Source: Strigamia acuminata (lineage: Eukaryota > Arthropoda > Chilopoda > Geophilomorpha > Linotaeniidae). Taken from it: a stretch of DNA of 60,000 bases. Shown here piece after piece: positions 11,217 to 21,061 of this stretch. The DNA lies in the NCBI GenBank assembly GCA_949358305.1, contig CASHSZ010000002.1, forward strand, positions 64,001 through 124,000, written 5' to 3'. The notes under the pieces were generated by a model. That model worked only from the letters and a program-made list of their open reading frames with translations, was not told where the DNA came from and ran no database searches. Both the position numbers and the translations under genes were made by a program. The stretch's first letter is position 1; every line of letters begins with the position of its first letter.

Positions 11217-11580
11217 CATCCCCCTTAATAACTAAACATATACTCTTATATTTTATGTTATTCTTTAGGAATATCATTTGTGCCAAATTTATCCATATTA
11301 ATAAATATTTTATTTCCAATACTTATAAGGCCCACGAGTGTTTTTAATAAACATGTTCTTATCCTTAGGATGCTCAAAAATGTTTTTATTTTCTCTTTTT
11401 AGAGACGGTTATAAAAATAATTTGGTTATTATTAAAACAATAAACATGAAGTCATTTTCGTATAACGGAAAAAGCACTTCTTACAAAAATCTTAATTAAA
11501 GAATTTTCCGGTTACATATTATATCTTTTTATCACAGAACACACAAACAAACTGCTAATTGTTTAAATTCGAAATACCGC
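11217..11580 (-). other. gypsy-1 3' untranslated segment with polypurine tract
   Basis: On the minus strand a TTAAGGGGGATG purine tract (plus 11217-11228) directly precedes the 3' LTR; it is the expected plus-strand primer. The rest is AT-rich with no ORF. Confidence 0.75.
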
Positions 11581-13191
11581 TTATTCTTGACCTTTTTCGG
11601 TCTCCGTGGCGGGCTTTTGCCTATCCTTCGAAGAGGAGCTTTTGCCACGTTTCTTGGCGGGAAGAGGTTCTTCCGGTTGCCGATCTATGAAGAATGCAGC
11701 GGTCGCAACAACTTCCGTGGCGATGGGAGTCTCGGGTGCTTTATCCCCTGCTTCAGGCTGATCAGTCGATCCGTCTTCTTCATCGATCATTTTCTTGAGA
11801 TTTTCGTAGATGTCAATCACCGGGGGCAAAACCAAAATCCAGCCTTCGCATATTTGATTTTTCATCTCAGCTGCGATTTTTCCCACGAGCAAATTCCAAA
11901 GGTGCTCCAAAATGTTGAAGCCCTCAACGCGACGTGGATTCAAGATCATTTGCATGATCCGGGTCACGTATCCTACCGTTATTTGATCGGGAAGACCCGT
12001 AATCAATTGGCGAGAAATTATTATCGCAAGTCGAGCTACGATGGGATAGTAGTATTCGACCTCCCAAACGAATAACTGTCCTATCTTGGTGTTCGGGGGA
12101 ACTTGGTAGGGTTCGATTAAGAATTCGTTCGAAATCCCGTGTTCCGCGATATTTGGCATGGGAACCAATGCGGTTTCTTCCGTTTGGGTCGCGTTATCTA
12201 CGCAGACAACACTTGGCATTTTTTCCACACCCATTTGAAGGCCAAGGGGCGTTCTTCGCGAATTCATAAATTCGGGATCCTCGTATACAGCTTTGCCATC
12301 GTTAGATAATAAAGCTTTACAAAGGTGGCAGGTTGCCCATTTTCGGGGTATTGGATCGAACAAACCTTTAACCACGAATGAAACAAACTTTGGGTTCCAG
12401 GGTTGGATTTTTAATCGTCTTTTCGATCCGAAACAATTCCCGCACGATGCCAAATGGCATCCTGTCCCGGAGCCGGACATCCAGCCGACCCCGAAACAAA
12501 AGGGGCACGGTATTTCGCCCTTCGCGAGCTCCAAATTGTCGTGTGGAATTCCCAATTCCAGGTCGCGATCGCAGGCGGCTTTTCGACGTAGTGCCTTTTC
12601 TTGCTTATTAGCTGCTCTTTGTTGAACAGTCATCGGCTGCAGTTTGGGGGCTCTGGTAGACACAAACGTACGTTTCCCTCTAGCCATATTATGTCTAGGA
12701 GTATACACTACTTCGCGCGAAGTCGTGGGTGGCGGCGAGTCGTAATGAACGTACTCTCGCTGTTTACGTTTGTTGTCTTGATGGCGATTTCCTTCGGGAT
12801 TTCGATTCGCCTCTAATTGGACAATCTCGTCCAGACTTCTCTCATGAGAGGTCGATGAATCGTTCATTCGACTCGTACTTGGTTTATGGACCGGCTGTAA
12901 AGGATGGCTTTTGGAGAAACTGTCCTTTTTTGGTATAATGAAGGTTTCTTGGGTAACCTCCATCGCCGTTTTGGGTACAGCCGTTTTTGGACGAATTTCC
13001 TTTGGGAGAGCCTCTGGGTTGTTTCGGGCCCATGTTAATATGTCCCATCCTTTTTGGTCGAGCACAATAGGAGTATTTGGCGCTCCCGGGATTGTTACGA
13101 TGGTCGGGTTGACCGTGGGTGTATCGTCTTCCTCCGAAGAGCTCGACTGAATCACAATTCGCCGCTTTTTAATTGGTATCTTCTTGACCAT
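11581..13191 (-). CDS. gypsy-1 ORF3, 536-aa Cys-motif protein of unknown function
   Basis: Opens with an ATG at 13191 and reads 536 codons to a stop, in the position where errantiviral gypsy elements carry env. I do not recognise the family. Residues 1-20 are basic then serine-rich (VKKIPIKKRR, a possible nuclear localisation signal). Residues 100-200 are polar and basic. A Cys cluster follows: CPFC at 229-232, continuing as CxxCxGxG as in DnaJ zinc centres; CHLASCGNC at 245-253; and CHLC at 288-291. Residues 370-465 hold aliphatic, probably helical segments (around 382-400 and 450-461). The C-terminus is acidic then Lys/Ser-rich. There is no signal peptide, no convincing transmembrane anchor and no furin-like site, so an envelope role is unlikely. 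Expression would need a spliced or subgenomic RNA; none is shown by sequence. A nucleic-acid-binding or regulatory role is only inference. Confidence 0.8.
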   Translation of the reverse strand: MVKKIPIKKRRIVIQSSSSEEDDTPTVNPTIVTIPGAPNTPIVLDQKGWDILTWARNNPEALPKEIRPKTAVPKTAMEVTQETFIIPKKDSFSKSHPLQPVHKPSTSRMNDSSTSHERSLDEIVQLEANRNPEGNRHQDNKRKQREYVHYDSPPPTTSREVVYTPRHNMARGKRTFVSTRAPKLQPMTVQQRAANKQEKALRRKAACDRDLELGIPHDNLELAKGEIPCPFCFGVGWMSGSGTGCHLASCGNCFGSKRRLKIQPWNPKFVSFVVKGLFDPIPRKWATCHLCKALLSNDGKAVYEDPEFMNSRRTPLGLQMGVEKMPSVVCVDNATQTEETALVPMPNIAEHGISNEFLIEPYQVPPNTKIGQLFVWEVEYYYPIVARLAIIISRQLITGLPDQITVGYVTRIMQMILNPRRVEGFNILEHLWNLLVGKIAAEMKNQICEGWILVLPPVIDIYENLKKMIDEEDGSTDQPEAGDKAPETPIATEVVATAAFFIDRQPEEPLPAKKRGKSSSSKDRQKPATETEKGQE

Positions 13192-13781
13192 AATTCTACA
13201 AATATAGAAAACGTTTTAGTTTTATTTGCAATACTTTTGTATGCGCGCGCCCTCTATTGAGAAGACGCGTAACTCAATTTACGAATTTTATAATTATAAT
13301 TCGTTACAACTTTACACTTTCGTGTATTGATAATTTTATCGAACTTACGAAAATGTCCTGCTTCCTTTAGAAGCGTAGCTTGTAGAATTCTAAGTATAGT
13401 CGCTTCGACGATAACTTGGAGTTTAGAGCACGTGGCTTTCAAATCCTCCGCCGCTAATAAACGAATTCCGCTGGTTTGTATTTCTTTAAATATAAAGAGA
13501 TGTCATGATATATATATTAATTCATATGTATAATCATCATACCTGTATTCTTTGTTTAATGGCTAACAATATCGACGCAATTGTTCGTGATTTTTGTTGA
13601 ATTCGACGAAGTTCTTCTTCTCTCACGTGTGTGTTAGAAGACTGAATATAGAACGAATCTTTTACTCTCCACCCGGGGTCATAAGTTACCAGGTGACTTC
13701 GCGAATTTCGATTTGAATATTCAATAACTGATTTGAATCAATATCTTTTTAGAATATTCTTTTTATATTTAGAATCTTTTT
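13192..13781 (-). other. gypsy-1 pol-ORF3 spacer
   Basis: About 590 bp, AT-rich, with several short frames and no domain. Any splice acceptor used for an ORF3 mRNA would be expected here, but I cannot single one out. Confidence 0.5.
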
Positions 13782-16700
13782 TTAACGACGTTCTTGAATC
13801 ATCTGCACAAAATCCGTAGTATATTTCGGATTTGGCTTCGAAGTTCTTTTCGGTCTCGAGATTATCTCCGGAAGGTCAGCTGTTCGCTTCCGTTTATTTG
13901 AGTTATTACTTCGTGGATCGATAATCTCGTTTCCATTTTCATTTGAGGTAGGAATTATTCTTTCTTCTTGTTCAAGACTTTCTTGAGGAAGTTCTTCCAT
14001 ATCTTTTTCAAGATTTTCACGAGAGGTTTCTTCCATATCTTGATTATCTAATTCTTGTGAATTAGATTCGTTAAATTCGGAATTTGCCGACATCCAATCA
14101 GGGTTTGGATGATCTTTCAGTTTTCCTTTTTTCTGACCCAGAGTCCATGTCTCAATCGGGTATGAAGGGATATACGGGGTGAGATCATCCGTATTTATCG
14201 ATGGTTCAATTGAGTCATCTAATAATTTTCGTAAGGCGTATGCACCTCCTGTTAATACGGCCGTGATTTCCCACGGTCCGTCTCGTTTTTCAGCAAATCC
14301 TTTAGTAATGCCTTTGTCTTGATTGGAAAGAATATGTGTATTTTTCCAGACTAAATCACCTACTTCATATTTGCAAATATGAAATTTATTACGGTGAATT
14401 CTGTCGTGTTTCTCGTAATTTAGTTGGATCCTACGGTGCATCTCTTGGTGTGCTCTTCGTAAAATCCCGAGTAAATTAAACACGAATTCCTCAGGGTTAT
14501 TTTTATCGAATTTATTCGCGTGTTGAATAATTCGCGGGTCGAAAGGTAGTGTTACTATTCTTCCCGTATTTAATAAAAATGGCGTCGATCCGGTTGCTTC
14601 GGATTTTGCCGTTCTGGATGCAAATGCAAATTCATTCAGAAAACGTGGCCAGTGAGAGTGCACATCAGAATAAATTGCAAGCATTATTTTGATATCCCTG
14701 TTTGCCCGTTCTGTGGGGTTGGCCTGAGCATGATAAGGACTTATATGCGTCATTTTAATGTTATGCCTTTTGCAGAAACCCTCATAGATGGTTGATGCGA
14801 ACTGTTTTCCATTATCACTGATAATTTTCCTGGGGTATCCCCATCTATGTACGATATCACCTAACTTTGTTATAATTGCTTCACTTGAAGCTTTGCTTAA
14901 TGGAGCTAATTCTACCCATTTAGTACATTGATCGATTCCTACTAAAATATATTTATGTTGGTATTGACCAGCGGGTTTGGGACCCATGAAGTCTAAACAA
15001 AGAACTTCCCATGGCTGTGCCATATTGTGAGGAGTATAACTCGCTCTGTTTTTGCGGTGTTGACTAGGTTTGTATTGTTGGCAATGAACACAACTACGAA
15101 CATAATTGCACGTGTCTTTGCTCATTTTAGGCCAATAATAGATGAGTTTCGCTCGTTCGAGCGTTTTACTCATCCCCGCGTGTCCACTTAACGGATGTCC
15201 GTGGCATGCGAACAACACTCGTCGTACTAACGAAGGTGGAATCACCGCTTTAAATCCGTTGCCGGAATCATTTAATTCTTCTTCAAATGTTGGTTTGAAG
15301 AAGATTAACATTTCAGAGTCATTACTATTCTCATCTTCATTATCATGATTTTCTTTGAAATCTAGTTGGTAGCCTTTGATGTCTTTCATCCATCGCTTAG
15401 TTTTCTTATTCCTTCTTTGCTCAACTTCATCTAATTTTAGGTGAGTTATTATTTTTCTACATTCATAGTCTTTGAGCTGAGCTTCGATGATTTCTGCTCT
15501 GGTAGGAGGAACTATACTTAGTACTTCGGTTAAAGCACTAAATAAAGTTTCTGGTTCTACATGACCTTTCTCCCCCTTTTCCAAAGAATTATTTAATTTT
15601 TTGGAATAATCAAACTTTACTGACACGTTTGTTAAGAACTGACAGGGTTTTGGTTCTTCTCTACGAGTAACTTCTTTATTTCCGTCCCATTCGGGCCAGA
15701 ATTGAGTTATTTCTGTGGGTTCGATGTAATCATCCTTCGGAATGTCTTCAATACTCAAAGGAGCTCTTGAAAATGCGTCTGCGACTTGATTTTGAGTACC
15801 ACGACGATACTTAATCTTAAAGGCGCCACATTGCAGTTTAATTGCCCATCGGCCAAAACGACCAGAAGGTTCTGGCGTTCCCATTAGCCATTTTAAGGCT
15901 TCTGCATCTGACTCCAGGGTGAAAGACGTGTATTCTATGTAAGGGCGGAAACGTTCTACAGCCCATACTACCGCCAGACACTCTAATTCGGGAGTAGTGT
16001 AACGTTGCTCGGCTCCTCGAAGTACGCGACTAGCGTAGGCTACGGGTCTTGGAGTTTTAATCCATTTGTCCTTGTTTTTGTCAAGAAAATCCACATCTTG
16101 GCATAATACCGCTCCTAATCCTGAATGTGAAGCGTCTGTTAGAATCACAAAGGGTTCGAGCATGTTAGGCATTAACAAAACTTGAGTTTCGTCGCATAAA
16201 ATGTCTTTAATTCTTTCGAAAGCGTCTATTTGCTCTTGTCCCCAGACAAAGGTTGCTTTCTCGTGCATTATGCTAGTCAGTGGAGTAGCAATTTCACCGT
16301 GGTTAGGAATAAACTTCCTAAAGAAATTTGCCAACCCGTGAAACCTTTGTACATCTTTCGATGTTTTTGGGGTGGGAAATTTTCGTACTGACGCTATTTT
16401 ATCAGGATCCGGGGCTAATCCATTCGGAGTGATTAAGTGTCCCAGAAATTTTAGCGTAGTTCTGCCGAACTTAGACTTTTCTTTATTTACGGATAAGTTT
16501 GCTTTGTCTAGTCGTTCTAATACATCTTTAATGTGACCGAGATGTTGATCCCAAGTCTGAGAAAAGATAATTACATCGTCTAAATAGACTAATGCGTGTT
16601 TATATAACGCGTCACCCATAACTTGTTCCATTAGGGCTTGAAATGTACAAGGCGCGTTACATAACCCAAATGGCATACGTACAAATTGATAGTTGCCTTT

Positions 16701-17948
16701 CGGAGTATAGAAAGCAGTTTTCTGCTTATCTTCTTCTTCCATCTCTACTTGATAATATCCTTTTGTAAGGTCAAGTGAGGTGAAGTATTTTGCCTGATTA
16801 GTATTGTGCATGAGCAAATCAATACTGGGCATTTGGATTGCATTGATTTCGGTGATCGCATTTAACCATCGGAAATCAATACATAACCTATATGTGCCAT
16901 TTGGTTTGGCAACTATTACGGGATGACTTATGTAAGGCCCCGTAGATTTCTCAATGAGATTCTCTGCTTCTAGCTCTTCAACTAGTTTGGTCATAATCGC
17001 AATTTTTGCTGGATTGTACATGCGAAACGGTTGTTTTTTCCATTTCGCGTCCTTTTTAAACGTAATTTTATGTTTGGCAAGGTTCGTACAACCAACTTTG
17101 TCCCGAAAGACGTGCTTGATTCCAGAAATTACTTCTAGTAATTTGGTCTTATCCTCGTCGGAACAATCACAATCTTTCACCAACAATTCTTCCCAATTGT
17201 CGGGTGTATGAGTGACTGTTCCGTCGTCTCTTAGTGTGCGTAACCTCGCTAGACTGTCATTAAATTCGTTATCCACGTAAGGCGCAGTCCAACCAGGTTT
17301 GTTGTCACAGTCAAATACAGCTCGTGCTGGATTTAAATTAATTGTTGTACGACGCATAAAATTGTGCCCTAAAATTAGGCCACACACATTTCGGTCTAAA
17401 ATGATGAAATTCATTGGAGTGAATTCTACTCCATCTGCCCATTGAACACAAAGGGTTATTTGTCCTAGCGGGATATGAGTTATGCCGACGGCACACACTT
17501 TCATATTTCGGGGGCAATCTTGAATGAAGTCAGGGGAGGCACAAGTACTGTCAAGTAATTGTAATCCAATAAAACATTGGGTGGCTCCTGAATCCATTAA
17601 AGCATTATAGGTGAGTCCACCTATTGTTATTTTCATTCGGGGGTCGTCGCTACTGTTTCCTAAACGTTTGATGCGTTCAACTACTTCAGCTCTCTTGAGC
17701 TGATGTTCTTTGACATATTTACGAAGTCTATGATGTCTAGATAATTTCGAGGAGATATCTAAATTTTCCATCATTGCCTCCAAACTTTCGCATACTCCTC
17801 CACTAGAACTAGTGGTTTCCTCTCGAACAGGAGGATTTACAGCGCTTTCAATTATTGCATTCAAGGACTCTCGCCAAGATTCGTCCCCCTTATCCGCAGG
17901 AAAGAGGTCGTCATCGAATGATGTAAATGGATTTTCAGTCTCTTCCAT
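13782..17948 (-). CDS. pol: gypsy-1 pol: protease, RT, RNase H, integrase
   Basis: 1388 codons from the first ATG (17948). The same frame is open back to the gag stop at 18140, so the natural product is a Gag-Pol fusion reached by -1 frameshift, adding about 65 residues. Protease has DSGAT at residues 119-123. RT has the YLDD active site at 455-458, preceded by the LDLTKGYYQV palm motif. RNase H follows with a TDASH motif. Integrase has an HHCC zinc domain (near residues 930-960), the catalytic D986 in LDFMGP, D1045 in SDNG and E1080 in PTERAN, then a basic C-terminal region. Enzymes mature in the virus-like particle: protease cleaves Gag-Pol, RT/RNase H make cDNA, and integrase inserts it with the 4-bp TSD seen here. 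No lesions were noticed. Confidence 0.95.
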   Translation of the reverse strand: MEETENPFTSFDDDLFPADKGDESWRESLNAIIESAVNPPVREETTSSSGGVCESLEAMMENLDISSKLSRHHRLRKYVKEHQLKRAEVVERIKRLGNSSDDPRMKITIGGLTYNALMDSGATQCFIGLQLLDSTCASPDFIQDCPRNMKVCAVGITHIPLGQITLCVQWADGVEFTPMNFIILDRNVCGLILGHNFMRRTTINLNPARAVFDCDNKPGWTAPYVDNEFNDSLARLRTLRDDGTVTHTPDNWEELLVKDCDCSDEDKTKLLEVISGIKHVFRDKVGCTNLAKHKITFKKDAKWKKQPFRMYNPAKIAIMTKLVEELEAENLIEKSTGPYISHPVIVAKPNGTYRLCIDFRWLNAITEINAIQMPSIDLLMHNTNQAKYFTSLDLTKGYYQVEMEEEDKQKTAFYTPKGNYQFVRMPFGLCNAPCTFQALMEQVMGDALYKHALVYLDDVIIFSQTWDQHLGHIKDVLERLDKANLSVNKEKSKFGRTTLKFLGHLITPNGLAPDPDKIASVRKFPTPKTSKDVQRFHGLANFFRKFIPNHGEIATPLTSIMHEKATFVWGQEQIDAFERIKDILCDETQVLLMPNMLEPFVILTDASHSGLGAVLCQDVDFLDKNKDKWIKTPRPVAYASRVLRGAEQRYTTPELECLAVVWAVERFRPYIEYTSFTLESDAEALKWLMGTPEPSGRFGRWAIKLQCGAFKIKYRRGTQNQVADAFSRAPLSIEDIPKDDYIEPTEITQFWPEWDGNKEVTRREEPKPCQFLTNVSVKFDYSKKLNNSLEKGEKGHVEPETLFSALTEVLSIVPPTRAEIIEAQLKDYECRKIITHLKLDEVEQRRNKKTKRWMKDIKGYQLDFKENHDNEDENSNDSEMLIFFKPTFEEELNDSGNGFKAVIPPSLVRRVLFACHGHPLSGHAGMSKTLERAKLIYYWPKMSKDTCNYVRSCVHCQQYKPSQHRKNRASYTPHNMAQPWEVLCLDFMGPKPAGQYQHKYILVGIDQCTKWVELAPLSKASSEAIITKLGDIVHRWGYPRKIISDNGKQFASTIYEGFCKRHNIKMTHISPYHAQANPTERANRDIKIMLAIYSDVHSHWPRFLNEFAFASRTAKSEATGSTPFLLNTGRIVTLPFDPRIIQHANKFDKNNPEEFVFNLLGILRRAHQEMHRRIQLNYEKHDRIHRNKFHICKYEVGDLVWKNTHILSNQDKGITKGFAEKRDGPWEITAVLTGGAYALRKLLDDSIEPSINTDDLTPYIPSYPIETWTLGQKKGKLKDHPNPDWMSANSEFNESNSQELDNQDMEETSRENLEKDMEELPQESLEQEERIIPTSNENGNEIIDPRSNNSNKRKRTADLPEIISRPKRTSKPNPKYTTDFVQMIQERR

Positions 17949-18114
17949 CGAAAAAGGAGTGTTGGGATAAGGTTCCTTAAATACATACTTTGGATTCCTT
18001 TTCCTAGTTTTACGATTAGGTCGTTTAATTTCCTCATCTTGAATTACTAATTTGTTCAGAGTTTCGTTTAGAACATTTTCTATTTCTGAGGATAATGTAT
18101 TACTCTGGTTTTTT

Positions 18115-18149
18115 AGGGGGTTTTCGGTAACCCCCTCTACTAGTTTTTT
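18115..18149 (-). promoter_or_regulatory. gypsy-1 programmed -1 ribosomal frameshift signal
   Basis: On the minus strand the zero-frame codons of gag end CCA AAA AAC TAG, so the heptamer A AAA AAC (plus 18143-18149) is in the exact X XXY YYZ register. After a 6-nt spacer (TAGTAG) comes a perfect 8-bp inverted repeat AGGGGGTT/AACCCCCT (plus 18129-18136 and 18115-18122) with a 6-nt loop. Slipping back one base at this site enters the pol frame, which is open from here to the pol ATG and beyond. Confidence 0.9.
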
Positions 18150-20251
18150 GGAGTCGGTGGACCTTCAATCGCCAAAGGCGGAGTGGTCGCATTTTTTGGA
18201 TCCAAAAATTTAGTGAATAAGTCCGACATGGATTTTGTCATACTAGTTTGCATAGTAGTTTTGAAGTCTTCAAGCTTTTGGTCCAAAGATTCAGCGGTCA
18301 CCCAATTTTGTCTCTGTCGTTTAAAAAGATCAGAGGCGGGATTGGTATTGGTATTATTACCAGTACCTTGGGGCTTGTCCTGAACAAATTTTCTTTTTTG
18401 TAACAAAGGACATTCCCTCTTAAAGTGTCCTGGTTGATTGCAATGGAAGCATTTTCCAGTTGCTTTCTCCGATAGGGCACATACCATGTTGTTGAATCCA
18501 ACATCGTTTTCAAGATTGTCTGTCTCGTCAGATTCCATAGGTACAACTTCTGGTTCGGCGTTCAACGTCTGAGTAGATCGTATGAGTGGGCGCGAACTCC
18601 TGGCGTCTTTACCTTTTTGAGTATTTGACGGGGCAGTTTCGTCCTCTTTATTGGCAATAGTGTCTACACTAGCATTTTGGGCTTCGAAAAGAGCCCTATT
18701 CTGCCGGACAAATTGAAATATGTCATTAAATGATTCTTCATAAAGACCTCTATCGATTATTCGATTGTAACTAACTAAATTCAAATTCTCGAGAAGAGTG
18801 GGGGCTTCATCTCTTTTTGAATAAGATCCTTGAGCTTGTTTAAATCTCAAAAGAAATGTATAAAGTGGCTCTTCTGGGCCCTGGATTAAATTTCGAAGCT
18901 TTCGGGCTCGAGTGACAGGAATCATGTCAAACTCCGCCAAAAACATCTTTTCGAAAGTTTTCCAGTCAACAAATTTGTCGAGGTTATCGGTATGCCATTC
19001 GTGGGCTATACCAGATAAATAAGTTGGTATTCCGCGTTTTACCATCTCATCCAGAGTCAAACCTTTAGCGACAGCGACTGTTTTGGCTGTAGCTAAAAAT
19101 TTAGCCACGTCCTTCTGTTTTCCATCGAAAACAGGCATATCCTGACCTTTGAAAAAGGTTTTGCTCGAATTGTTTGTATTATTATTTTGCTGTGCGTTAT
19201 TCTGCATAAATTGTTGTACTTGCTGTGCACAATCAGTTTGAATATTTCGCACATGGGTAAGGATGGCTCCCAAGTCGTCGGTGGAAAATCTCGCTTGAGA
19301 TGAACTACCAGCGGAGGATGCCGAACCAGAATTATGTTCAAAATTGGGCAGGTTTCCCTTAGGGACCTGATTGTCCTGGGGGATTTCTTTCCTTGGAGGA
19401 ACATAATTTTCATACTGTGTATGATTGCCAGATGGTACATGTTGTCCATGTGGAACACTACTTTCATTTTGTACTCGTTCTGGGGGTGTCTGATTTGAAC
19501 GAGTCTTTCCCACCGGTAAATTTTGAATAACGGGGGATGGTGAGATCGGATCGGATCTCCTTGGAGTTCGATTTGACACTCTTTTTGACTGCGTTGGGGG
19601 GACAAACTGTCCTTTCCCCGGTGTCGGGGGGACATAATGTCTATTTCCAGATGTTGGAGTAACATACTGTCTATGTCCAGAGTTTTGGGAGACATTTTGT
19701 CTATTCCCCGAAGTTTGGGGGATAAAACCCGAATTACTATTGTTAATCGTTCGATTAACACTAGTCGATCTAGACCTTGGTTTGGCTAGATTTAAAGGAC
19801 TATTAGAGTTGGGTGTTCTTTGTCCAGAACTTTGTTGACTACGAGATCGGCTAAACGATGGTTCGCGTACCATTCTATCGTTTAGCTGTGGAGTCGACAC
19901 TATCCGGGCTTGATATCCCAACCTCTTTTTAGGAGAGGGAAAGTCCAGCTTACGATTCGTGGGAATCGTTTTTCGTGGGGTTCGGTGTGAAGTCCGCGAA
20001 TGCCGACTTTCGTTCTCCGAATTTTCATCTTCATCGGGTCTAATTCTCTGATTTCTTTTCTCAAGTACGCGTACATGATTAACCGCTTCGGTTATTGTTT
20101 TGAAATCAGCCCGATTTAGATTATAGAGTCGACAATACTCTGTCAAATCGTCCGGAATTAAATCCGTTTGGTCTTCGAGTCGGACGTAACTATTTTCCAA
20201 GTCTCCGTCATCAACTTCTCGTTCATTCATATGAATGTTTTCGTCAGACAT
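18140..20251 (-). CDS. gag: gypsy-1 gag (703 aa)
   Basis: Start taken at the ATG at 20251 (MSDENIHMNE); the frame is open 15 codons further upstream but without ATG. The N-terminal half is polar and low-complexity, rich in Ser, Pro, Asn and Arg. It includes degenerate repeats of about 11-12 residues of the type SGNRxYVxPT near residues 180-230. A retrotransposon capsid domain follows (roughly residues 360-520, with the EWHTDNL and FEKMFLAEF segments). A single zinc knuckle CFHCNQPGHFKREC lies near residue 610. Gag packages the RNA and forms the particle. The stop TAG at 18140-18142 follows the slippery heptamer directly. Confidence 0.92.
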   Translation of the reverse strand: MSDENIHMNEREVDDGDLENSYVRLEDQTDLIPDDLTEYCRLYNLNRADFKTITEAVNHVRVLEKRNQRIRPDEDENSENESRHSRTSHRTPRKTIPTNRKLDFPSPKKRLGYQARIVSTPQLNDRMVREPSFSRSRSQQSSGQRTPNSNSPLNLAKPRSRSTSVNRTINNSNSGFIPQTSGNRQNVSQNSGHRQYVTPTSGNRHYVPPTPGKGQFVPPTQSKRVSNRTPRRSDPISPSPVIQNLPVGKTRSNQTPPERVQNESSVPHGQHVPSGNHTQYENYVPPRKEIPQDNQVPKGNLPNFEHNSGSASSAGSSSQARFSTDDLGAILTHVRNIQTDCAQQVQQFMQNNAQQNNNTNNSSKTFFKGQDMPVFDGKQKDVAKFLATAKTVAVAKGLTLDEMVKRGIPTYLSGIAHEWHTDNLDKFVDWKTFEKMFLAEFDMIPVTRARKLRNLIQGPEEPLYTFLLRFKQAQGSYSKRDEAPTLLENLNLVSYNRIIDRGLYEESFNDIFQFVRQNRALFEAQNASVDTIANKEDETAPSNTQKGKDARSSRPLIRSTQTLNAEPEVVPMESDETDNLENDVGFNNMVCALSEKATGKCFHCNQPGHFKRECPLLQKRKFVQDKPQGTGNNTNTNPASDLFKRQRQNWVTAESLDQKLEDFKTTMQTSMTKSMSDLFTKFLDPKNATTPPLAIEGPPTPKN

Positions 20252-21041
20252 GATAAAAGTTTTTAAATTCTTTATTACTAAAGAACGATAACACACTTTA
20301 TATAAAAAAAATACACTTCAAAATAACAATACACTTCGATAAGGTTAAGCTTAAACTCCACGTGGTGGTTAAACGTGTTAAACTATCGATAAATTTTAAA
20401 CAATCAAATGAATCCTACTACAAGTAAACTAGCGTCGGGTGAGAAGGCGCTTTAAATTATTTATTAAAATAATAGGTGAAATACACTTAACTTTAGCTGG
20501 TTTACGGCGTGGAAAATTCGAATCGGGACTGAACGGGACGGCGTGGTCAAGATGGCTACTGGAGCACGTGTCTGCAGGTCTGGTCTGGATACGAATGGTC
20601 GTCTGTAGTCTGGATCCGCGTGGCATCGAGGATCGATAATCCTTTAATCCCTCGACACTTTATTGGTGGAAAGTTATTTTATCCAATGATAAAATGGAAA
20701 CTAATCCTTTATTTTAGTAGTTTTCTACTACGTCCGCACTTTGGCCTGGTCAATCTCGTTACTGATTGGATATTTCTTACGAAAATATTCAACTAACATT
20801 GGAATTTTACCAAGCCTTGTTTCGTGAAAATTAAAATTAATTTTACTTCGATTTTAAGTGTTTTTTCAACACAACGAAACTTTCCCTTTAATGTTAGAGT
20901 TCTCACGAATCCCAACGTTCTTAAAGAGGATTCCCTACTTCGCAAAAGCAGAGACATATAAAATGTTTTGAAATGTTATACTCTTTATTTATCTCAATTT
21001 TCACTTTTATTTAAATTCGGTAAATTTAAACTTTGCAACCT
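20252..21041 (-). other. gypsy-1 5' untranslated leader
   Basis: About 790 bp between the PBS and gag ATG. No ORF of note; it should hold the packaging signal and any splice donor. Nothing else is recognisable. Confidence 0.6.
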
Positions 21042-21059
21042 ATCTCGGTGGAACCTCCA
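21042..21059 (-). promoter_or_regulatory. gypsy-1 primer-binding site (tRNA-Gln)
   Basis: The minus strand reads TGGAGGTTCCACCGAGAT two bases inside the 5' LTR. This is the exact complement of the last 18 nt of animal tRNA-Gln as I remember it (ATCTCGGTGGAACCT plus CCA). Confidence 0.8.
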
Positions 21060-21061
21060 CG

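Noticed and set aside
11581-13191. Gypsy-1 ORF3 as an env gene
   Set aside because: No signal peptide, no furin-type cleavage site, no fusion peptide and no C-terminal transmembrane anchor are visible.
19093-19761. 222-codon minus-strand frame inside gypsy-1 gag
   Set aside because: Overlaps the low-complexity part of gag in another frame; repeats make it open by chance.
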